DNA of 43,731 nt from Maricaulis sp963976135 (GCF_963976135.1 NZ_CAXBKN010000012.1:1-43731); one strand, 5' to 3'. Shown: positions 9,249-17,549, counted from the first letter of the stretch. Notes: generated from the letters alone by a model not told the origin. A program made the numbers and translations.

Positions 9249-10319
9249 ATGACCGCAAAAATTGAAGTCTGCATACCGGTGCGCAATGAGGCGAAACACA
9301 TTGGCGCTACGATCAACGCTCTGAACAACCAAACGTTTCGAAACTTCTCAATAAACGTGTTCGACAACAACTCCGATGACAACACGCTCGACATCTGCAA
9401 GGCCCAGCAAAAAGATATTGAAATAAGAACTCATCGTCGCAGTTTTAATGTCGGGCAAACTTCTAACATCAATGAGTCATTTATCAACGCAGAGGCGGAA
9501 TTCGTTGCCCTTCTGAGCGGAAATGACCTTGTTTCCGAAAATTATCTCGAAGTATTGCTCGGCGAGCTGGAGCGAGATGCGCAACTGGGCACGGCCTATG
9601 GTCACGCCGCGTATGTCGATGACAATGGTACCCCTTTCGCCAGTCAGCCGACGAATTGGGATTTCTACGCATTGCTGGACGATGACCCGCTGGTGCGAGC
9701 GTCTGACGCCATTGCAAAATACTGCCAGGCCTCCAGCTTCTTCGCTCTGTACCGCAAAACCGTGCTTGACCGGATGCAGCCGCAACCCTTCTGCTATGGC
9801 GGCGACCATATTTTCGCCTGTGAAGCCGCGATCTACGGAAAGGTCGCGTTCAACGACCAGGCGCGCGTCGGCCGCAGCCTGCCACCCGGCGCCAGCTCGC
9901 CCGGGAGGCGCGTGGAGCATCTGGTCAATCTGTTCTCGCTCGACCAGCAGCGCGGGCTGCCGAATAATTCGAGGATGAATGCATTCGAGAGGATTACGCC
10001 GATCGTCGACATGTTTCACGGCTATCTGAACATGTTCCGTCTGGCCGACCTTCCCCATGATGACCGCGCCAGACTGGTCAGCACCGGATCCCGTGCCTTC
10101 CTGGCGCGCTATGGCAACGCGCTCGAAGGCGATATCCGGCGCTTTGCACCAATCGCCAAACGTGTCGTGGAAGCCGCAGCATCGAAGGATATTGTGACGC
10201 GGATGATGGTCAATCAGGCGCTTCGCAAAATTGATCAATGCCTCTTCCTGAAATCCGATTCAGAGATGATCAGCATTCGTCGGGAATTGTCCGACGCCTA
10301 TTGCGGAACGACAGCTTGA
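9249..10319 (+). CDS. Glycosyltransferase family 2 protein
   Basis: This is a GT-A fold enzyme of 356 residues. The N-terminus KIEVCIPVRNEAKHIGATI, the NNQTFRNFSINVFDNNSDD nucleotide-binding region, and SGNDLVSENYLEVLL (here SGND replaces the more usual DxD neighbourhood) fit family 2, which transfers sugars from nucleotide donors. No membrane segment is evident, so it is probably cytosolic or peripheral. ATG 9249 was chosen over 9231 because CAGG at 9237-9240 is spaced 8 nt from it. The first third is noticeably AT-richer than its neighbours and uses codons rare in this window (for example ATA-AGA at 9423-9428), which suggests later acquisition. The acceptor is unknown; the neighbouring genes suggest a modified-sugar glycan. 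Confidence 0.8.
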   Translation: MTAKIEVCIPVRNEAKHIGATINALNNQTFRNFSINVFDNNSDDNTLDICKAQQKDIEIRTHRRSFNVGQTSNINESFINAEAEFVALLSGNDLVSENYLEVLLGELERDAQLGTAYGHAAYVDDNGTPFASQPTNWDFYALLDDDPLVRASDAIAKYCQASSFFALYRKTVLDRMQPQPFCYGGDHIFACEAAIYGKVAFNDQARVGRSLPPGASSPGRRVEHLVNLFSLDQQRGLPNNSRMNAFERITPIVDMFHGYLNMFRLADLPHDDRARLVSTGSRAFLARYGNALEGDIRRFAPIAKRVVEAAASKDIVTRMMVNQALRKIDQCLFLKSDSEMISIRRELSDAYCGTTA

Positions 10320-10374
10320 TCCCCCGCGGACCGGCTCCCCATCGACAGCCGCCACCGGCCAACAGGTGCACGCC

Positions 10375-11109
10375 GTGAAGGTCGTGATCCTGGCGGGTGG
10401 CCAGGGCTCGCGGCTGGGTGAAGCCGGGAAGGACAAGCCGAAGGCTCTGGTCGAACTCGCGGGCATACCCGTCATTGAGCGCGTCATGGCGATCTATGCC
10501 GGATATGGACATAGCGACTTCCTGGTCGCCACGGGTTTCAAGGCAGACCAGGTGGCGGCGCATTTCGAGCGCCGCCTTGCCGTACAGGCGAACCAGCCGG
10601 CCTGGCGCTCGGGATGGTCCGTCGACTGCGTCGAGACCGGCGCAGAAACGGGAACGGGTGGCCGCATCAAACGCCTCGAACACCATCTCGCGAATGACAC
10701 CTTCATGCTCACCTGGACTGATGGCCTCGCCGATCTCGACATTGAACGGCTGCTTCGCTTCCATCGCCAGCACGGCAGGCTGGCAAGTGTCACCGCCGTT
10801 CGCCCGCCACCAAGGTTTGGCCATCTGACGCTCGAGGCTGATCGCGTCGAGGCCTTTGAGGAAAAACCTTCCGCGCGGGAAGGCTGGATCAATGGTGCCT
10901 TCTTCGTTCTCGAGCCTGGCGTGCTGGACTATATCAACGGCGATGAGGCGCAATTTGAGCGGGGCCCGCTGCAGGCACTGGCCCGGGACGGAGAGCTCAT
11001 GGCGTACCGGCATGAAGGCTTCTGGAACTGCATGGATACACCGGCCGACATCGAGAAACTGGAAGTGATGGCGCGAGACGGACACCTGCCTGGAGGCGCC
11101 CCATGGTGA
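10375..11109 (+). CDS. Sugar-1-phosphate nucleotidyltransferase, RfbF (glucose-1-phosphate cytidylyltransferase)-like
   Basis: The 244-residue protein begins KVVILAGGQGSRLGEAG with a following DKPKALVELAG, the nucleotidyltransferase signature. Downstream, ETGTGGRIKRLEHHL, WTDGLADLDI, PPRFGHL, FEEKP, INGAFFVLEPGV and HEGFWNCMDT follow the order seen in RfbF, which makes CDP-glucose from glucose-1-phosphate and CTP. Whether this enzyme uses CTP, and which sugar phosphate it takes, cannot be read from sequence alone. GTG 10375 was chosen because it puts the motif at the N-terminus and has CAGG at 10363-10366 with 8-nt spacing; GTG 10366 is an alternative. Its stop overlaps the start of the next gene by 7 nt. 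Confidence 0.8.
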   Translation: MKVVILAGGQGSRLGEAGKDKPKALVELAGIPVIERVMAIYAGYGHSDFLVATGFKADQVAAHFERRLAVQANQPAWRSGWSVDCVETGAETGTGGRIKRLEHHLANDTFMLTWTDGLADLDIERLLRFHRQHGRLASVTAVRPPPRFGHLTLEADRVEAFEEKPSAREGWINGAFFVLEPGVLDYINGDEAQFERGPLQALARDGELMAYRHEGFWNCMDTPADIEKLEVMARDGHLPGGAPW

Positions 11110-12179
11110 GCGGTCACAGAATTCTGGTCACAGGTGACCGGGGTTATTTCGGCAGTATCCTGGTCCCGATGCTGGTTGAGGCAGGGCATTTTGTCCAAGG
11201 CATGGACCAAGGGTATTATGCTGGTTGCGCGTTCGGAGAATTCCAGCCCGCGGCGGCGTCGTTGCGAAAGGATATACGCGCGATCACCGCTGACGACCTG
11301 CGCGGTTTCGACACGGTCATCCACCTCGCCGCGCTCTCGAATGACCCCCTGGGCGACATCAATCCCGAGCTGACCCTTGCAATCAATCATCGCGCCTCGG
11401 TTCGACTGGCGCGCCTCGCCAAGGCCGCCGGTGTCACACGTTTTGTGATGTCCTCCAGTTGCAGCACTTATGGCAGGTCGGACGGAGCCATCATTTCCGA
11501 AACCTCGCCGCTCAACCCTGTCACGCCCTATGGCCGGTCAAAAGTGATGGCGGAACACGGAATTTCCGAGCTGGTCGACACGGATTTCTGTCCGGTATTT
11601 CTGCGCCATGCGACCGTGTACGGCCTCGCCCCCATGCTCAGATTTGACCTGGTCGTGAATAATCTGGTCGCCTATGCCGTGGCTACGGGCCGGGTGCATT
11701 TGAAGAGCGACGGCCAGGCCTGGCGGCCGCTGGTGCATATCGAGGATGTCTGCCGGGCTTGTATCGCTGCCGCCACGGCCGAAGCCGGTCTCGTCAGGAA
11801 TGAAGTTTTCAATATCGGCCAGACTGTCGACAATTATCAGATATTCCAGATCGCCGACATGATTGCCGATACAGTTCCAGGGTCGCGCGTTGAAATGGCT
11901 GATGGTGCCTCGCCCGATGAACGCTCGTACAATGTCAATTTCTCCAAGGCTGAAAACGGCTTGCCCGGATTTGAACCCCAATGGTCGGTGCAGCGCGGGG
12001 TTGATCAGCTATTCCGGGCCTATACCGGGGTGGGGCTGCGCACCGGCGATTTCGAGGGGGTGCGTTATAGCCGTCTCGCCCGGATCATCGATCTGATGGA
12101 CGCGGGCAAACTCGATTCAGAGCTGAACTGGCGCGACCGTGCACGGCCGCATGGCGACCAGGCCGAGGCCGATGTTTGA
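11103..12179 (+). CDS. NAD-dependent epimerase/dehydratase (extended SDR)
   Basis: This 358-residue extended short-chain dehydrogenase/reductase binds NAD(P) through GDRGYFG (residues 11-17). The catalytic elements are SSSCSTYG (Tyr123) and YGRSK (Tyr143, Lys147). HIEDVCRACIAA and EVFNIGQTVDNYQI are typical of sugar-nucleotide epimerases and reductases. The DE pair of sugar 4,6-dehydratases (STDEVYG) is absent, so I favour epimerase or 4-ketoreductase over dehydratase. The ATG overlaps the nucleotidyltransferase stop by 7 nt, and the 3' end overlaps the next methyltransferase by 8 nt, so the three are coupled. The substrate is presumably the nucleotide sugar made by the preceding gene. Confidence 0.82.
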   Translation: MVSGHRILVTGDRGYFGSILVPMLVEAGHFVQGMDQGYYAGCAFGEFQPAAASLRKDIRAITADDLRGFDTVIHLAALSNDPLGDINPELTLAINHRASVRLARLAKAAGVTRFVMSSSCSTYGRSDGAIISETSPLNPVTPYGRSKVMAEHGISELVDTDFCPVFLRHATVYGLAPMLRFDLVVNNLVAYAVATGRVHLKSDGQAWRPLVHIEDVCRACIAAATAEAGLVRNEVFNIGQTVDNYQIFQIADMIADTVPGSRVEMADGASPDERSYNVNFSKAENGLPGFEPQWSVQRGVDQLFRAYTGVGLRTGDFEGVRYSRLARIIDLMDAGKLDSELNWRDRARPHGDQAEADV

Positions 12180-13410
12180 ACCGGTGTCCCGCTGCAGGTC
12201 CTGCCAGAGCGAGGCGGTATTCCCGGCGATATCGCTGGGCGTGACCCCCTTGGCGGACCGATTGCTGCATCGGAAGGAGCCGGGTGATAGCGAGCCGACA
12301 GCCCCGCTCGCACTGATCACTTGCGCCGATTGCAGCCTCGTTCAGCTCTCCGGGACCGTGCCCCCCGACCTGCTCTTCGGCAATGATTACCCGTATTATT
12401 CCTCGGTGTCGCCGCAGCTGATGCGCCATTTCGAAATGAGCGCCCGCTCACTGATTGAAACGCAACAGCTCGGCCCGGCCTCACAGGTCATCGAGGCCGC
12501 GAGCAATGACGGATATCTGCTGCGCCATTTCGCGTCTGCGGGCATACCGGTGCTGGGGATCGATCCGGCGAGCGGCCAGGCCGGACGCGCCAATGCCATC
12601 GGCGTTCCGACGCGCTGCGCCTTCTTCAATCTGGCCCTGGCCGAACATCTCCGCGACGTCGAGGGCATCACCGCCGATCTCTTCCTCGCCAATAATGTCC
12701 TGGCGCATGTCCCCGAAATCAACGATTTCGCGGCGGGCATTGCCACCATCCTGAAGCGCGATGGTGTCGCGGTGATTGAAACGCCATACCTGCTGGATCT
12801 GATCGGAAAGACCGAGTTCGATACGATTTATCATCAGCATGTTTTCTATTATTCGGTCACAGCACTGAAATCGCTGTTTGAACGGCACGGGCTTTTCCTC
12901 AACCGGATCCAGCCCCTCGATATCCATGGCGGCTCGATACGGATATTCGTCTCCCGCTCACCCGTCACCACGGACGGGTCCATCGCTGCGCATCTCGGGC
13001 GCGAGCAGGCCGTGAGGATCAAGGAGCCTGACCTCTATACCGGCCTCGAGACGCAGGCCCGGCGCGTCAGATCAGAGCTGGTGGCTTGGCTGGATGAGGC
13101 AAAGGCGACGGGGTTACGGGTGGTGGGCTATGGCGCTGCGGCCAAGGCCACGACCCTGCTGGCCTATTGCGGCATTGGCCGGGACCAGCTCGATTACATT
13201 GTTGACCGCAGTCCGGACAAACACGGAAAATATATGGGCGGCAACCATCTGGAGATATTTCCGCCCGGGCAATTGCTTGTGGACCAGCCTGATTACCTGC
13301 TGATCCTGGCCTGGAATTTTGCCGAAGAAATCATCGAGCAACAGGCCGAGTATCGCCGCCGCGGCGGCCAATTCATAATCCCTCTGCCGAACTTGCAGAT
13401 CTTGAGCTGA
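12172..13410 (+). CDS. Sugar C-methyltransferase (NovU/TylCIII family)
   Basis: This 412-residue protein matches the canonical three-part architecture. A zinc site is formed by Cys8-x-x-Cys11 and Cys51-x-x-Cys54 with FPAISLGVTPLADRLL between. The SAM motif is EAASNDGYLL (108-117). The active-site segment IYHQHVFYYSVTALKSLF precedes a C-terminal Rossmann-like domain with VVGYGAAAKATTLL and VDRSPDKHGKYMGG. Family members transfer a methyl group to C3 or C5 of 4-keto (deoxy)sugar nucleotides, giving branched sugars. ATG 12172 overlaps the SDR gene by 8 nt; ATG 12151 is an alternative. It is more canonical than the paralogue at 7996. The presence of two C-methyltransferase-type proteins in one cluster is unusual. 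Confidence 0.88.
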   Translation: MFEPVSRCRSCQSEAVFPAISLGVTPLADRLLHRKEPGDSEPTAPLALITCADCSLVQLSGTVPPDLLFGNDYPYYSSVSPQLMRHFEMSARSLIETQQLGPASQVIEAASNDGYLLRHFASAGIPVLGIDPASGQAGRANAIGVPTRCAFFNLALAEHLRDVEGITADLFLANNVLAHVPEINDFAAGIATILKRDGVAVIETPYLLDLIGKTEFDTIYHQHVFYYSVTALKSLFERHGLFLNRIQPLDIHGGSIRIFVSRSPVTTDGSIAAHLGREQAVRIKEPDLYTGLETQARRVRSELVAWLDEAKATGLRVVGYGAAAKATTLLAYCGIGRDQLDYIVDRSPDKHGKYMGGNHLEIFPPGQLLVDQPDYLLILAWNFAEEIIEQQAEYRRRGGQFIIPLPNLQILS

Positions 13411-13611
13411 TCGGACATTTCGAACACTGACGGCGATGGCAGCGGGTTAGGCCCTCCGGAAAATTTTACGGGACTCGGGAAAACCGGCTGCTATTACGAC
13501 TATTATTACCGCGGGTGCGCTGGAACGGGGAAAGTCCATCGCCCGGCGGGTGGCCGGATACGGGGTGGGTGATTCACGGGTTCAAAGAGCCTGAGGATTG
13601 TCGCACGGGGC

Positions 13612-13635
13612 AGGCGGGGCGGGGATAAGCCGCCT
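13612..13635. repeat. Short inverted repeat between convergent genes
   Basis: AGGCGG at 13612-13617 pairs with CCGCCT at 13630-13635 around a 12-nt loop, just outside the uppP stop. No T-run follows on either strand, so it is at best a weak bidirectional terminator. The rest of the 229-nt gap 13411-13639 shows nothing I can name. Confidence 0.3.
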
Positions 13636-13639
13636 CGCG

Positions 13640-14446
13640 CTACATCGCCAGCCAGGCCAGCAACCCCACCCCCAGCGCGATGCGGTAGATCACAAACGGC
13701 AGAAACCCGACCCGGTCGACCAGGCGCATCAGGACCGCAATCGCGCCCAGCGCCGAGACGAAGGACAGGCCGGCGACGATCAGGCCGTCATGCAAATCAG
13801 CCGCGCCGGTGCCGGATTCGCCCATCAACTCGATCACCGAGATCACGGCGAAGGCGGCAATGACCGGGATCGACATCAGCATGGAAAACCTCGCGCTCTC
13901 GCTGCGGCCGAGACCGAGCGCGCGGCCGGCGGTCATGGTGACGCCGGAACGTGAGGCGCCGGGGATGAGGGCGGCGGCCTGGGCGAGGCCAATCAGCGCG
14001 GCGTCCCTGAATGTCATGGTCTCGATGGATTTGACGCTGGGGCCATAGCGATCGGCGAGCCAGAGCGGGACGGCAAAGAGAAGGGTTGAGATCGCGATCA
14101 CCAAGGGCGAGCGCAGGGCGTCGACCAGGTTGAGGGCGAACAGCGCGCCGCCGAAAATCAGTACCGGTGGCAGCGAGACGGCAACCAGCAGGGCGAGGCG
14201 CCCGCCTGGTGTGATGCGGCCGGTCAGCAGGGCGAATTTGCCGATGGCGACATCGCGGATATCACGCCAGAAATAGACCAGCACCGCCAGCAGGGTGCCG
14301 CCATGGGCCATGACATCGATCAGGGGGCCCTGATCGGCCTCGCCCAGCAAGGCGGGGGTGAGGATCAGGTGCGCCGAAGAGCTGATCGGCAGGAATTCGG
14401 TGATACCCTGAATCAGGGCGAGGACGACAAGATGGATCAGGGTCAT
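13640..14446 (-). CDS. uppP: Undecaprenyl-diphosphate phosphatase
   Basis: UppP/BacA (268 residues) is an integral membrane enzyme that dephosphorylates undecaprenyl pyrophosphate so that the lipid carrier for peptidoglycan and other glycans can be recycled; it confers bacitracin tolerance. The two signature motifs are present: QGITEFLPISSSAHL (residues 13-27, with Glu17) and PGASRSGVTMTAGRALGL in the middle. The remainder is a run of hydrophobic helices ending in LLAWLAM. ATG 14446 gives MTLIHLVVLAL, the usual N-terminus; a longer upstream frame is antisense to the next gene and was discarded. It is divergent from the nucleoside hydrolase and convergent with the sugar C-methyltransferase. 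Confidence 0.95.
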   Translation of the reverse strand: MTLIHLVVLALIQGITEFLPISSSAHLILTPALLGEADQGPLIDVMAHGGTLLAVLVYFWRDIRDVAIGKFALLTGRITPGGRLALLVAVSLPPVLIFGGALFALNLVDALRSPLVIAISTLLFAVPLWLADRYGPSVKSIETMTFRDAALIGLAQAAALIPGASRSGVTMTAGRALGLGRSESARFSMLMSIPVIAAFAVISVIELMGESGTGAADLHDGLIVAGLSFVSALGAIAVLMRLVDRVGFLPFVIYRIALGVGLLAWLAM

Positions 14447-14545
14447 GATGGCCGTTTTGCTTGATTTGACGGCATCTTCGATCACTTGCCGGGGCTTGGC
14501 CAGTGGATTGTCACCGGCCGGCCAGAGCGGGCCGGGAGCAGGGGC

Positions 14546-15487
14546 ATGAAGGTCTGGATCGACACGGATGGCGGCGTCGATGATGCGCTGGCAATTGCCT
14601 GCGCATTCGCATCGCCGCGCTTTGAGCTGGCCGGGATCACGACCGTGTTCGGCAATGTCGCGCCGCGCAAGGCGGCCCGCAATGCGGCGCTGGTGCAATC
14701 CTTTTTCGCGCCGCCGCACATCACCATCAGTGTGGGCGCGGTGGCGCCCCTGATCGGCAGCTGGCGCGATGCGCGGGTAATCCATGGCGAGGACGGGCTG
14801 GGCGGGGCGACAGCCGGGCATGTGCTTGGCTATGAGGCAGGGCATGTGCAGGAAGACGGGCCGGAGGTCTGTGCCCGGCGGATTGCCGCATTCGCGCGCG
14901 AGGCCGGGGCGGATGATGCGATCATCTGTATCGGACCGCTGACCAATCTCGCCATTTCGCTGCGCCTTTATCCCGATGCCTTTGACGGTCTCGACCGGAT
15001 TATCTGCATGGGCGGAGCCCTGGGTATTCCGCCCTCCCGGCGCGGCACAGTGGAATTCAATTTCGGTTCCGACCTGGAGGCGGTGCGCGGCGTGCTGGCT
15101 TCAGCGCCGCGCCTGACCGTCATCCCTCTCGACACCTGCCGCCATGTGGTCTTGCGCCGGGCGCGCCTCGCTGCGATTGCTGAAGCGGCCGGCACGCCGC
15201 TGACGCGCTTCCTGCAACGGGCGCATAACCACTATATGGACAGTTATCGCGCCAGTGACGGTATTGATGGCTGCTACCCGCATGACGCGCTCGCCATTGC
15301 GGCGCTGGCCGAGCCCGGCGTGTTCAATCTCCAGACGCTGGCACTGGAATTGTCCGATGATGCGAGCTTCCCGGGCCTGCTGCGAGAAAGCCCCCACGGC
15401 CGGCCGGTGCAAATCGCGACCGCGGTGGACCAGCGCGCGGCGCTCGACTGGATCGAGGCGTGCATTTGCGCCCCCGCCCCGCATTGA
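14546..15487 (+). CDS. Nucleoside hydrolase (inosine-uridine preferring type)
   Basis: The 313-residue protein opens with KVWIDTDGGVDDALAI, the Ca2+-coordinating DTDxGxDD motif of nucleoside hydrolases, which cleave the N-glycosidic bond of ribonucleosides to base and ribose. Further conserved parts are IGPLTNLAISL, ICMGGALG, VEFNFGSDLEA (the usual NxxxD substrate contacts) and YPHDALAIAAL, which supplies the C-terminal aspartate. ATG 14546 follows GGGAGCAGGGG. Base specificity cannot be assigned. It stands alone, with a cation efflux gene 46 nt downstream that has its own ribosome binding site. Confidence 0.9.
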   Translation: MKVWIDTDGGVDDALAIACAFASPRFELAGITTVFGNVAPRKAARNAALVQSFFAPPHITISVGAVAPLIGSWRDARVIHGEDGLGGATAGHVLGYEAGHVQEDGPEVCARRIAAFAREAGADDAIICIGPLTNLAISLRLYPDAFDGLDRIICMGGALGIPPSRRGTVEFNFGSDLEAVRGVLASAPRLTVIPLDTCRHVVLRRARLAAIAEAAGTPLTRFLQRAHNHYMDSYRASDGIDGCYPHDALAIAALAEPGVFNLQTLALELSDDASFPGLLRESPHGRPVQIATAVDQRAALDWIEACICAPAPH

Positions 15488-15533
15488 CGCGCCTTGTCAG
15501 TGCGCCATAAAGCTGGCTGAGAGGTTTTACGTC

Positions 15534-16511
15534 ATGCCCCACGATCTTTCCCACGATTCCGGCGGCCCGGGCCGCCTCGCACCGGCCGAGGCGCGCCGCG
15601 TCACCGGCCTGGCGACCTCCGCCTCGGTTGCGGTCGCCGTGGTGCTGGTCGTGACCAAGGCCATCGTCTGGTATCTGTCCGGCTCGGTCGCCCTGCTCGC
15701 CTCGCTGGCCGACAGCGCGCTGGATCTGACCGCCTCGCTGACCGTCTTGTTCGCCGTGCGCTATGCCGCCGAACCGGCCGATGCCGAACACCGTTATGGC
15801 CACGGCAAGGCGGAGGCCTTTGCCGGCGTGATGCAGGCGATTTTCGTGGCGGCCTCGGCAGCGCTGCTGTTCCGCGAAGGTATTCAGCACGTACTTGAAC
15901 CGGTCGAGATCCAGGCCAGCGGCTGGGCCCTGGCTGTGATGGTCCTGTCGATCGTGCTGACCATCGGCCTGGTCATCATCCAGACACGGGCGGTCGAGCA
16001 GACGGGCTCGATCGCGGTCGAGGGCGACCGGGCTCATTATTATTCCGATCTCGGTGCCAATCTCGCCGTCATGGCCGGCATTGCCGGCTCTGTCTTTCTC
16101 GGCTGGCTCTGGCTCGATGCCGCTGTCGCGCTCGGCGTGGCCGTCTGGCTCGGCATCACCGCCTGGGGCGTTGCCAGGGGTGCGCTCGATCAATTGATGG
16201 ACCGCGAATTGCCCGATGAGGAGCGCGAACGCATCCGCCAGCTCGCGCTTGGCGAGGATCCGCGCATTATCGACCTGCATCAATTGCGCACCCGGGCTTC
16301 GGGCCCCCTGGTGCACATCCAGTTCCATCTCGGCCTGCCCGCCGATCTCAGCCTGCGCGAGGCGCACGAGATCGAGGTCGAGTGCGAGCGGCGTTTGATG
16401 GCGGTCTATCCGGCCGCTGACATCATGATCCATGCCGACCCGCACGGGGCCGCCGAGCCGCACGGCACCGCTTTCTTCCGCGCCGGGCTTGCGCCCAATC
16501 ATGAACATTAG
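15534..16511 (+). CDS. Cation diffusion facilitator, FieF/YiiP-like metal efflux transporter
   Basis: This 325-residue inner-membrane antiporter exports divalent cations (Zn, Fe, Cd or Mn in the family) in exchange for protons. The transport site is complete by comparison with YiiP: Asp60 and Asp64 in LADSALD, and His168 and Asp172 in HYYSDLGAN. Six hydrophobic segments occupy about residues 24-205, followed by a cytoplasmic domain (about 215-325) with LHQLRTRASGPLVHIQFHL, the metal-regulated dimerisation fold. HRYGHGKAEAF after TM2 is typical. ATG 15534 has GAGG at 15521-15524. No regulator is adjacent. Compare the much shorter, cysteine-substituted CDF protein at 34374-35000. Confidence 0.92.
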   Translation: MPHDLSHDSGGPGRLAPAEARRVTGLATSASVAVAVVLVVTKAIVWYLSGSVALLASLADSALDLTASLTVLFAVRYAAEPADAEHRYGHGKAEAFAGVMQAIFVAASAALLFREGIQHVLEPVEIQASGWALAVMVLSIVLTIGLVIIQTRAVEQTGSIAVEGDRAHYYSDLGANLAVMAGIAGSVFLGWLWLDAAVALGVAVWLGITAWGVARGALDQLMDRELPDEERERIRQLALGEDPRIIDLHQLRTRASGPLVHIQFHLGLPADLSLREAHEIEVECERRLMAVYPAADIMIHADPHGAAEPHGTAFFRAGLAPNHEH

Positions 16512-16542
16512 TCGTTAAGCGAAACCGGATTAGTCTGACGCC

Positions 16543-17220
16543 ATGCGCGTTCTCCATTTCTGGCCCCTCGATCCCTTCTCGCGCCAGGTCCGTGTGGCCC
16601 TCGACGAGAAATCCCTGAAGCACCAGCTTCAGCTCGAGACGCCGTGGGAGCAGGCCGACCATCTGCAATCGCTCAATCCGGCCGGCACGACGCCTGTTCT
16701 GGTGGACGAATCCGGCGGTGGCCGCCGCGTCATCATCGAAACCCGCGCCATCCTGGAATATCTTGAGGAGACCTCGCCCAGCCCCTGCCTCCTGCCCGGC
16801 GGACCGGCCGACCGCGCCGAGGCCCGGCGGTTGATGGACTGGTTCGACCGCAAGTTCGACGGCGAGGTGAATGCCTATCTCCTGCACGAAAAACTGGAAA
16901 AACGCGTCCAGGGCCTCGGCTCGCCCGACCCGGCCGCGATCCGCCAGGGCCGCGAGCATTTGCGCTGGCATCTCGATCATATGGCCTGGCTGCTGGAAAG
17001 CCGCGATGGCCTCGCCGGCCCGCGCTACACGCTGGCCGATATCGCCGCCGCGGCGCATCTGTCCTGTGTCGATTATCTCGGCGATGTCCCCTGGGACGAG
17101 TTCGAGCCGGTCAAGCAATGGTATCTGCGGGTGAAATGCCGCCCCGCCTTCCGCGGCCTGCTCACCGATAAATTGCCCGGCACCCAGCCTTCGGCGCATT
17201 ATGCGGATCTGGATTTCTGA
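16543..17220 (+). CDS. fzlA: Glutathione S-transferase family protein, probable FtsZ-localised FzlA homologue
   Basis: The 225-residue product has an N-terminal thioredoxin-like domain (about 1-80, with LNPAGTTPVL and ETRAILEYLEE) and an all-alpha C-terminal domain (about 88-205, with YTLADIAAAAHL), then an extended tail ending HYADLDF. In Caulobacter and relatives the GST-like protein encoded near queG is FzlA, which binds FtsZ filaments and links them to septal wall synthesis rather than acting as a detoxifying GST; its C-terminal tail is important for function. The queG neighbourhood and the tail are what suggest FzlA here. A plain GST remains possible. Only the TA pair separates it from queG. 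Confidence 0.65.
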   Translation: MRVLHFWPLDPFSRQVRVALDEKSLKHQLQLETPWEQADHLQSLNPAGTTPVLVDESGGGRRVIIETRAILEYLEETSPSPCLLPGGPADRAEARRLMDWFDRKFDGEVNAYLLHEKLEKRVQGLGSPDPAAIRQGREHLRWHLDHMAWLLESRDGLAGPRYTLADIAAAAHLSCVDYLGDVPWDEFEPVKQWYLRVKCRPAFRGLLTDKLPGTQPSAHYADLDF

Positions 17221-17227
17221 GGGAGAA

Positions 17228-17255
17228 TTGGCGGGTAACGGTGCTCCTGTATATG
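17228..17255 (+). promoter_or_regulatory. Candidate promoter of the toxin-antitoxin operon
   Basis: TTGGCG (17228-17233) and TATATG (17250-17255) are separated by 16 nt and lie 40 nt upstream of the antitoxin ATG. The match to sigma-70-type boxes is fair only. TA operons are normally autorepressed over such a promoter; no clear operator palindrome is visible. Confidence 0.4.
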
Positions 17256-17294
17256 TGCTAATGTGGGTTTGTGGGGATTGACGGAGTTTGTCAC

Positions 17295-17549
17295 ATGAGC
17301 CGCCTGACCATCGACATGACCGACCAGCAGCACCAGAGCCTGAAGGCGCTGGCTGCCCTGCAGGGCAAGACGATCAAGCAGTATGCACTCGAACGGCTAT
17401 TCCCCGGCGATACGGATGCCGAGCGGGCATGGCAGGAGCTGAAGACCCTGCTGGAATCGCGCATCGAAGAGGCTCAGGCGGGAAAGGTGTCCGCCCGGAG
17501 CATCGGCGAAATTCTCGATGAAGAACTGGCGGCAGGCCGCCGCGCTTGA
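17295..17549 (+). CDS. Type II antitoxin (ParD/PaaA-like)
   Basis: This 84-residue protein has an N-terminal half, RLTIDMTDQQHQSLKALAAL followed by QGKTIKQYALERLFP, with the look of a ribbon-helix-helix DNA-binding unit. The C-terminal helix (about 45-84, acidic, with RSIGEILDEELA) should wrap the toxin. The family neutralises a ParE/RelE toxin and represses its own operon. ATG 17295 follows GGAG at 17283-17286. Its TGA stop is embedded in the TTGA start of the toxin. The assignment rests mainly on size and the ParE neighbour; the exact antitoxin family is uncertain. Confidence 0.75.
   Translation: MSRLTIDMTDQQHQSLKALAALQGKTIKQYALERLFPGDTDAERAWQELKTLLESRIEEAQAGKVSARSIGEILDEELAAGRRA

Noticed and set aside
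13411..13639. Possible degraded gene or tRNA between the C-methyltransferase and uppP
   Set aside because: No cloverleaf, no conserved frame and no motif; only a weak inverted repeat.
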